64,000 bases of DNA, from positions 281,098 to 345,097 of the forward strand of contig NZ_JAMZDE010000003.1 in NCBI RefSeq assembly GCF_024159085.1, read 5' to 3'. Made by a program: the position numbers and the translations under genes. Below are positions 58,262 to 64,000 of this stretch, piece by piece (within the stretch, counting starts at the first letter, position 1; each line of letters opens with the position of its first letter). Origin of the DNA: Idiomarina rhizosphaerae. Its GTDB lineage: Bacteria; Pseudomonadota; Gammaproteobacteria; Enterobacterales; Alteromonadaceae. The notes under the pieces were generated by a model that made no database searches, was not told where the DNA came from, and worked only from the letters and a program-made list of their open reading frames with translations.

Positions 58262-58377
58262 TTCACTGCTTTTATATCAGTAACATGATAAATGATGCCG
58301 TTATTGTACCAGATGCCTAACACTGTGCGATAATAGCGTTTTGTCGTCAGTCATTTACTGAACAACAGACGGGAATT

Positions 58378-61203
58378 ATGGATACTATTGAAGTACGCGG
58401 TGCGCGCACCCACAATTTAAAAAATTTCAATCTGACGATACCCCGCAATAAGCTTATTGTGATTACCGGCTTATCCGGTTCGGGTAAGTCATCACTTGCC
58501 TTCGACACCTTGTATGCCGAGGGGCAGAGACGCTATGTAGAGTCGCTGTCTGCCTATGCACGTCAGTTCTTATCGCTGATGGAAAAGCCTGATGTTGACA
58601 GTATTGAGGGTTTGTCTCCGGCTATATCAATAGAACAGAAGTCAACATCGCATAATCCGCGTTCGACGGTCGGTACCATTACGGAAATTTACGACTATTT
58701 ACGTCTGATGTTTGCCCGGGTGGGCGAGCCCCGTTGCCCGACTCACGACGTGCCGCTGGCGGCGCAAACCGTATCGCAAATGGTCGATAACGTGCTGGCG
58801 GCTCCTGAAGGCGAAAAGCGTATGTTGCTTGCGCCAATTATTCAAAACCGTAAAGGCGAGCACTTAAAAGTGCTAGAAAATCTCGCCTTGCAGGGTTATA
58901 TCCGCGCTCGTATAGACGGTGAGATATGCGATTTAAGCGATCCTCCGACGTTAGAGTTGCAGAAAAAGCACACCATTGAAGTGGTCGTTGACCGCTTTAA
59001 AGTTCGCGAAGGCATGGAGCAGCGTCTGGCGGAATCTTTTGAAACCGCGCTGGAACTTAGTGGCGGAACAGCTTTAGTCGTGCCTATGGACGGCGACGGT
59101 GATGCAGAAGTGTACTCGGCGAACTTTGCCTGCCCGCATTGTGGTTACAGCATGCAGGAACTGGAGCCACGGTTGTTCTCGTTCAACAATCCGGCTGGCG
59201 CCTGTACTACCTGTGACGGTCTGGGTGTTGAGCAGTTTTTTGATCCGGCCAAAGTTGTTGTTAATGCAGAGCTGTCGCTAACCGGCGGCGCAATTCGCGG
59301 CTGGGACAAACGCAACTTCTATTATTACCAAATGCTGCAGTCCCTGGCGAAGCATTACGACTTTAAATTGTCGCAGCCTTTTAACGAATTACCCGATGAT
59401 ATTCGCGAAAAGATTCTGTTTGGCAGCGGTAAGGAAGAAATAAAATTCACTTACATGAACGACCGCGGCGACAAGGTGGTCAGAGCGCATCCGTTTGAGG
59501 GAATTATTCCTAACATGCAGCGTCGTTACCGCGAGACTGAGTCACAGGCTGTGCGTGACGAGTTGTCCAAATACGTAGCAACGCAACCCTGTAAAAGCTG
59601 CGATGGTACGCGCTTACGTACTGAAGCACGTCATGTGTTTATTCAGGGCACGACCCTGCCGGAAGTGGTTGAGCAGTCCATTGGCGACGCACTTGAGTTC
59701 TTCCAGCAACTGAGTCTGGAAGGTCAGCGCGCGCAAATTGCAGAAAAAATTCTGAAAGAAATTAATGACCGTCTGCGCTTTTTAGTTAACGTGGGGCTTA
59801 ACTATTTAAGTTTGTCTCGTAGCGCGGAAACTTTGTCTGGTGGTGAGGCGCAGCGTATTCGTCTGGCCAGCCAAATTGGTGCAGGTCTGGTTGGTGTTAT
59901 GTACGTACTGGATGAGCCCAGTATTGGCTTGCACCAGCGCGACAACGAACGGCTGTTAAACACTCTGACTCACCTGCGTGACCTGGGTAACACCGTAATT
60001 GTGGTTGAACACGATGAAGACGCTATTCGTCAGGCCGACCACGTTATTGATATTGGACCTGGTGCCGGCGTACATGGTGGTGAAATCATTGCTCAGGGTC
60101 AGGTTGAAGATATTGTCGGAAGTGAAGGTTCACTAACCGGTGACTACCTGTCCGGCAGAAAAGAAATAGAAGTTCCCAAACAACGCCACAAACCTGATAA
60201 ACGCCGGTTAACCATTCACGGAGCTAGCGGTAACAACCTGAAGGATGTCGATTTCAATTTACCATTGGGTATTATGACCTGTGTGACCGGAGTATCAGGT
60301 TCAGGTAAGTCGACGCTGGTCAACAATACGCTTTTCCATATTGCGCACCGCGAACTTAACGGCGCGACAACGGGCGAACCGGCTCCTTACAAAAGTGTCG
60401 ATGGCATGCAACTGCTGGATAAGGTCGTAGATATTGACCAGAGCCCAATAGGCCGCACGCCTCGCTCTAACCCGGCAACGTACACCGGTATTTTCACGCC
60501 CATTCGCGAACTGTTCGCAGGTGTTCCGGAATCACGAGCTAGGGGTTACAAACCCGGTCGCTTCAGCTTTAACGTACGCGGCGGTCGTTGTGAAGCTTGT
60601 CAGGGCGATGGGGTTATTAAGGTTGAAATGCACTTCTTGCCGGACGTGTATGTTCCTTGCGATATTTGTAAAGGTCAGCGCTATAATCGCGAAACGCTGG
60701 AAGTACAGTATAAAGGTAAAAATATTCACGAAGTGCTGGATATGACCATTGAAGATGCTCGTGAATTCTTCGATCCGGTTCCGGCTATTGCGCGCAAGTT
60801 GCAAACCTTAATGGATGTAGGCTTGTCTTACGTCCGGTTAGGCCAGTCAGCGACAACACTCTCCGGTGGTGAAGCGCAACGGGTGAAATTGTCACGTGAG
60901 TTGTCCAAGCGTGATACCGGCAAAACCTTATACATTCTGGACGAGCCTACAACCGGTCTGCACTTCCACGATATTAAGCAACTGCTGGCGGTTATTCACC
61001 GTTTGCGTGACCACGGCAACACGGTAGTGGTTATTGAGCACAACTTAGACGTAATAAAAACCGCTGACTGGATCATCGACTTAGGCCCTGAAGGTGGTTC
61101 TGGCGGTGGTGAAATCCTCTGCGAAGGTACACCAGAAGATATCTGTGAAAATGAGCGCTCACACACGGCCCGTTTCTTAAAACCTATGCTTAAGCTGTCA
61201 TAA
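58378..61203 (+). CDS. uvrA: Excinuclease ABC subunit UvrA
   Basis: Damage-sensing ATPase of nucleotide excision repair. Two ABC modules: Walker [10 protein letters not shown] at 31-39 and GVSGSGKST from residue 638; two ABC signatures ([26 protein letters not shown]). Zinc modules have Cys252/255/276/279 and Cys738/741 with a second CDIC pair. At 941 aa it is the same length as E. coli UvrA. I found no clear LexA box (CTG-N10-CAG) in its 116-bp upstream region. Confidence 0.97.
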   Translation: MDTIEVRGARTHNLKNFNLTIPRNKLIVITGLSGSGKSSLAFDTLYAEGQRRYVESLSAYARQFLSLMEKPDVDSIEGLSPAISIEQKSTSHNPRSTVGTITEIYDYLRLMFARVGEPRCPTHDVPLAAQTVSQMVDNVLAAPEGEKRMLLAPIIQNRKGEHLKVLENLALQGYIRARIDGEICDLSDPPTLELQKKHTIEVVVDRFKVREGMEQRLAESFETALELSGGTALVVPMDGDGDAEVYSANFACPHCGYSMQELEPRLFSFNNPAGACTTCDGLGVEQFFDPAKVVVNAELSLTGGAIRGWDKRNFYYYQMLQSLAKHYDFKLSQPFNELPDDIREKILFGSGKEEIKFTYMNDRGDKVVRAHPFEGIIPNMQRRYRETESQAVRDELSKYVATQPCKSCDGTRLRTEARHVFIQGTTLPEVVEQSIGDALEFFQQLSLEGQRAQIAEKILKEINDRLRFLVNVGLNYLSLSRSAETLSGGEAQRIRLASQIGAGLVGVMYVLDEPSIGLHQRDNERLLNTLTHLRDLGNTVIVVEHDEDAIRQADHVIDIGPGAGVHGGEIIAQGQVEDIVGSEGSLTGDYLSGRKEIEVPKQRHKPDKRRLTIHGASGNNLKDVDFNLPLGIMTCVTGVSGSGKSTLVNNTLFHIAHRELNGATTGEPAPYKSVDGMQLLDKVVDIDQSPIGRTPRSNPATYTGIFTPIRELFAGVPESRARGYKPGRFSFNVRGGRCEACQGDGVIKVEMHFLPDVYVPCDICKGQRYNRETLEVQYKGKNIHEVLDMTIEDAREFFDPVPAIARKLQTLMDVGLSYVRLGQSATTLSGGEAQRVKLSRELSKRDTGKTLYILDEPTTGLHFHDIKQLLAVIHRLRDHGNTVVVIEHNLDVIKTADWIIDLGPEGGSGGGEILCEGTPEDICENERSHTARFLKPMLKLS

Positions 61204-61215
61204 AAAGGACGCAAT

Positions 61216-61623
61216 ATGTTAACGGAAGACTTTAAAATAAGATTTTATGAAACCGACGCCCTTGGGCACGTCAATAACACGGTGATACCGGGGTGGATAG
61301 AAACCGGGCGTTTGCCTATTTTTGAGTTCTTTGGAGAAATGTCTCCGAAAACACAAAGCTTGATTGTTGCGCGACTGGAAGTCGATTACCTCTTACCCAT
61401 TTATTTTGGCGGGCATGTCACAGTGAATACTTACGTCAGCCGTTTAGGTGGCAGCTCATTTGATATCATTACCGAAATTTGGCAGAAAGATAAACTGTGC
61501 GCTAAAGGTAAAACAGTATTAGTGTACTTTGATTTTCAGCAGGAGCGCTCTGTGAAGCTATCTGACGAATTAAAAGAACGCCTGTCTACCATCACGCATC
61601 CGGAGCATCCTCTTGACGCGTGA
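61216..61623 (+). CDS. Acyl-CoA thioesterase (4HBT hotdog family)
   Basis: Small hotdog-fold protein, 135 aa, with the 4-hydroxybenzoyl-CoA-thioesterase motif FYETDALGHVNNTVIPGWIETGR, in which the Asp is the likely catalytic base. It probably hydrolyses short or medium acyl-CoA. It is 12 nt after uvrA and overlaps glsA by 11 nt, so the two are likely coupled. The physiological substrate is unknown. Confidence 0.88.
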   Translation: MLTEDFKIRFYETDALGHVNNTVIPGWIETGRLPIFEFFGEMSPKTQSLIVARLEVDYLLPIYFGGHVTVNTYVSRLGGSSFDIITEIWQKDKLCAKGKTVLVYFDFQQERSVKLSDELKERLSTITHPEHPLDA

Positions 61624-62569
61624 TCTTGTCAGTGGCGGGCAGCAGATACATGCCCCGGATGATCTCAAAAGCTTACTGGAGGAGATTCACCAGCAGGCAA
61701 TGAAGATCACCGAAGGGCATGTTGCTAACTACATCCCCGCGTTAGCAGAGGTCGACCCCGAGCTCTGCGGACTTACTCTGGCCACTCTCGACGGAGAGGT
61801 GTTTAACGTCGGTGATACCCAGGAGCAATTCTCTATCCAGTCGATCTCGAAGATTTTTGGTCTTATGCTGGCAATGGAACGCCTTGGAGAGGACTTGTGG
61901 GACAGAGTTAAAATGGAGCCTTCAGGCCAGGCATTTAACTCTATAGTGCAGCTAGAGTGGGAAAAAGGCATACCCCGTAATCCGATGATAAATGCCGGGG
62001 CTATTGTGGTCAGCGATGTATTGGTTAGTCGCTACTCAGCCAGTAAGAACGCAGTTTTAAGCTTGGTTCGCAGCCTTTGTGGCAATGACAATGTTTACGC
62101 CGATAACATTGTTCACCAGTCAGAAAAAGAGCATGGCCACCGCAATGCGGCTCTTGCTCACCTAATGAAAAGCTTTGGTAATATTGACGCAGAAGTTGAT
62201 GAACTACTGGATCATTACTTTTGGCAGTGTGCGTTGACCATGTCATGCGAAAATCTGGCTCGCTCTTTTACTTTTCTTGCCAATGACGGAATTTGTCCTT
62301 TTTCCAAAAAGAAAATTATGTCAAAACGAGACTCTCAACGCATTAATGCATTGCTATCAACCAGCGGCATGTACGACCAAAGCGGTGAGTTTGCTTTTAC
62401 CGTAGGTGTTCCCGCTAAAAGTGGTGTTGGTGGTGGGATGATTGCTGTCGTTCCTGACTTTGGCGTTATTTGCTCATGGAGCCCAAGATTAAACAGCTAC
62501 GGTAACAGTGCCCGTGGAATGTACATGGTACGCGAGCTAGCAAACCGCTTGGGGCTTAGTGTTTACTAG
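61613..62569 (+). CDS. glsA: Glutaminase
   Basis: Converts glutamine to glutamate and ammonia. It has a beta-lactamase-like serine-hydrolase fold with nucleophile motif Ser77-x-x-Lys80 in FSIQSISK; other conserved segments are NPMINAGAIVV and GVPAKSGVGGGMIAVVP. At 318 aa it fits the family. The start is TTG at 61613 with GGAG upstream, inside the thioesterase gene. Its stop shares the palindrome CTAG with the convergent solute-binding gene. Confidence 0.93.
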   Translation: MTRDLVSGGQQIHAPDDLKSLLEEIHQQAMKITEGHVANYIPALAEVDPELCGLTLATLDGEVFNVGDTQEQFSIQSISKIFGLMLAMERLGEDLWDRVKMEPSGQAFNSIVQLEWEKGIPRNPMINAGAIVVSDVLVSRYSASKNAVLSLVRSLCGNDNVYADNIVHQSEKEHGHRNAALAHLMKSFGNIDAEVDELLDHYFWQCALTMSCENLARSFTFLANDGICPFSKKKIMSKRDSQRINALLSTSGMYDQSGEFAFTVGVPAKSGVGGGMIAVVPDFGVICSWSPRLNSYGNSARGMYMVRELANRLGLSVY

Positions 62570-63357
62570 CGCGTTATTGTCGGCCGATATATCTGAAACC
62601 GCTCCATATTAAATCGTCTAAATAGTATTTCAAACTCTCCCTGTCGGCCAAGCTCTCGCAGCAACCTCTGTAACGTATCTGCGCTGATACTCTTATTATC
62701 GCCAACGAGTAAGTGCAGCTTGTATTCCAGACTAACCTTTTCGGACAACAATAGACTGTCCACATTAATTTGATTTGAGCCTTTTAAAGCAGCCAGAAGT
62801 TCATCATTGATAATAGTAAGATCTATGCGACCTCCTAATACCATCTGCAAATTTATAATTCTGGAGTCTGCCAAATACGTCGTATACTTTTCCTCGACTT
62901 CATCTGAAGCCAATAGCTCGCCTCCTAACAGATAATGATACCCCTTAACCCCACCTAAGGTTTTGCCATCAAATGTATCGAAAAACGACTGATCTCTACC
63001 CTCTTTTTTCAAGGCGACCAGCCTCTCATTTCCTTTGACTAAAGGAATTGTTTCCTGAAAGGTTACTCCGCTTTTCTTCCAACCCCAGAGGGGTGACTCG
63101 AAAAATATAACATCACAGCACCCTTTCGCACTCAAGGCTTTATGGCGACTTGCTGGAGGGATTACCTGAATACGGAACTCATAGCTGTCCTGATGCTCGT
63201 TCAACAAGGTTATCAGTTCACGGGTGAGATCAGTTTGCAGTACATCGGAAAAATAGGGAGGGTAATCGTAGGCAGCAACATAGACGGGCACTTGTGCTCT
63301 AGCAGAACAGCTTAGTCCCATAAAAACGAACACAGAAAAGTATCTGAGTAATTTCAA
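62566..63357 (-). CDS. Family-3 extracellular solute-binding protein
   Basis: Periplasmic substrate-binding protein of the polar-amino-acid (SBP_bac_3) type. Signal peptide residues 1-21 (cleavage after ARA); motifs AAYDYPPYF at the mature start and GGRIDLTIIND near 180. Two adjacent cysteines occur in KGCCDVIF. At 263 aa it is a single SBP module with no permease or ATPase gene nearby, so it may act alone or with a sensor. The start is TTG at 63357 with a poor ribosome binding site; no suitable ATG is present. Confidence 0.8.
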   Translation of the reverse strand: MKLLRYFSVFVFMGLSCSARAQVPVYVAAYDYPPYFSDVLQTDLTRELITLLNEHQDSYEFRIQVIPPASRHKALSAKGCCDVIFFESPLWGWKKSGVTFQETIPLVKGNERLVALKKEGRDQSFFDTFDGKTLGGVKGYHYLLGGELLASDEVEEKYTTYLADSRIINLQMVLGGRIDLTIINDELLAALKGSNQINVDSLLLSEKVSLEYKLHLLVGDNKSISADTLQRLLRELGRQGEFEILFRRFNMERFQIYRPTITR

Positions 63358-63392
63358 TTGATCGGCTGACTATAAGTTAAGTATCTTTCTCA

Positions 63393-63421
63393 ATAGTTCA
63401 TTTTTTGGACTTAAATGTCAA
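63393..63421 (-). promoter_or_regulatory. Possible promoter of the solute-binding protein gene
   Basis: A perfect -35 TTGACA (63416-63421, minus strand) is followed after 17 nt by a weak -10 AACTAT. The spacing is ideal but the -10 matches poorly, so an activator may be needed. Confidence 0.4.
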
Positions 63422-63430
63422 TACTTGAGC

Positions 63431-63458
63431 GAGCCTTCGCTTACTTTTGATAAGGCTC
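63431..63458 (+). repeat. Inverted repeat with plus-strand T-run
   Basis: GAGCCTT and AAGGCTC, 14-nt loop, followed by four T residues on the plus strand. No plus-strand gene ends nearby (glsA ends 860 nt earlier), so its role is unclear; it may also be an operator upstream of the solute-binding gene. Confidence 0.35.
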
Positions 63459-63489
63459 TTTTAATAAAACTTATTAGTAGGCATAAAAA

Positions 63490-63509
63490 AGCCCGGCCAA
63501 AGCCGGGCT
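63490..63509 (-). terminator. Intrinsic terminator of tuf
   Basis: GC-rich 8-bp stem AGCCCGGC / GCCGGGCT, CAAA loop, followed by six T residues on the minus strand, 20 nt after the tuf stop. Confidence 0.92.
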
Positions 63510-63529
63510 CCTAAAATCAAACGGACTGC

Positions 63530-64000
63530 TTAGTCCATGATTTTTGATACAACGCCTGCACCTACGGTACGGCCACCCTCACGGATAGCGAAACGCAGAC
63601 CTTCGTCCATTGCAATTGGAGCTATCAGCTCTACAACAAACTTCAGGTTGTCGCCAGGCATTACCATTTCTACGCCTTCTGGCAATTCTACTGCACCAGT
63701 TACGTCCGTTGTACGGAAGTAGAACTGTGGACGGTAGCCTTTGAAGAATGGCGTATGACGGCCACCTTCGTCTTTGCTCAGTACGTAAACTTCCGCTTCG
63801 AACTTAGTATGCGGAGTGATTGTACCTGGCTTAGCCAGTACCTGGCCACGCTCTACGTCGTCACGCTTAGTACCACGCAACAAGGCACCGATGTTCTCGC
63901 CTGCACGACCTTCGTCAAGCAGCTTACGGAACATTTCAACACCAGTAACAGTGGTCTTAGTCGTGTCTTTCATACCAACGATTTCACACTCGTCGCCTGT
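63530..64000 (-). CDS. tuf: Elongation factor Tu (3' part, runs off the window)
   Basis: C-terminal 156 residues of EF-Tu, covering domain 2 and domain 3. Recognisable segments are [54 protein letters not shown] and the last residues GVVSKIMD. The reading frame continues to the edge, so the start and G domain lie outside the window. Whether this is the tufA or tufB copy cannot be told from this part. Confidence 0.97.
   Translation of the reverse strand, partial: TGDECEIVGMKDTTKTTVTGVEMFRKLLDEGRAGENIGALLRGTKRDDVERGQVLAKPGTITPHTKFEAEVYVLSKDEGGRHTPFFKGYRPQFYFRTTDVTGAVELPEGVEMVMPGDNLKFVVELIAPIAMDEGLRFAIREGGRTVGAGVVSKIMD

Noticed and set aside
58264..58280. LexA-like CTG...CAG between the MFS gene and uvrA
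   Set aside because: Spacing is 9 rather than 10 and the arms beyond CTG/CAG do not match the consensus.

Overview
The window is a contiguous piece of a gammaproteobacterial chromosome with moderate GC. Gene content, protein similarity and order (zapE-zapG-degQ-degS, the mla, lpt-rpoN-pts and mreBCD blocks, plus a full MSHA pilus operon) point to a marine member of the Alteromonadales, most likely Idiomarina or a close relative. The genus is an inference from recalled family resemblance. There are no tRNA or rRNA genes, no CRISPR array, no IS element and no phage genes. Coding density is very high and no gene-free stretch exceeds about 200 bases.

Layout. 1-4711: start of rplM, then zapE, zapG and the periplasmic proteases degQ and degS. 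4728-10002 (minus strand): murA, ibaG, the phospholipid-transport operon mlaFEDCB and a TetR regulator. 10159-18233 (plus strand): kdsD-kdsC-lptC-lptA-lptB, which makes Kdo and exports LPS, then rpoN-hpf-ptsN-rapZ-ptsO, the sigma-54 and nitrogen-PTS block, then mgtE. 18246-30681: pmbA, darP, tldD, a nitrilase, yhdP, rng, maf and mreDCB. Here both subunits of the TldD/PmbA protease lie close together. 30741-32600: a secreted coiled-coil/PEGA/FGE-fold protein that lacks the oxidase cysteines.

32798-50266 (minus strand) is a 16-gene MSHA type IV pilus operon in the order mshI, I2, J, K, L, M, N, E, G, F, B, A, C, D, O, P, Q. It covers inner-membrane assembly proteins, secretin, ATPases, platform protein, major and minor pilins and the giant MshQ. 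Its assembly ATPase MshE carries a well-formed c-di-GMP-binding MshEN domain. Its promoter region has a CRP-like site, and a strong hairpin follows the major pilin gene.

50397-64000: pyrC, tdk and add (nucleotide metabolism); a MarR-HlyD-DUF2955 efflux operon with a perfect 19-bp inverted-repeat operator; ssb, a YajR-type MFS transporter, uvrA; a thioesterase and glutaminase; a family-3 solute-binding protein; and the 3' part of an EF-Tu gene with its terminator.

Most of the window is conserved envelope biology: peptidoglycan (murA, mre), LPS (kds, lpt), outer-membrane lipid asymmetry (mla, yhdP), envelope stress (degQ, degS) and surface attachment (msh). I did not find a clearly new system. 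The least explained items are the FGE-fold protein beside the MSHA operon, the beta-solenoid repeats of MshQ, the MarR operator, and several intergenic inverted repeats.
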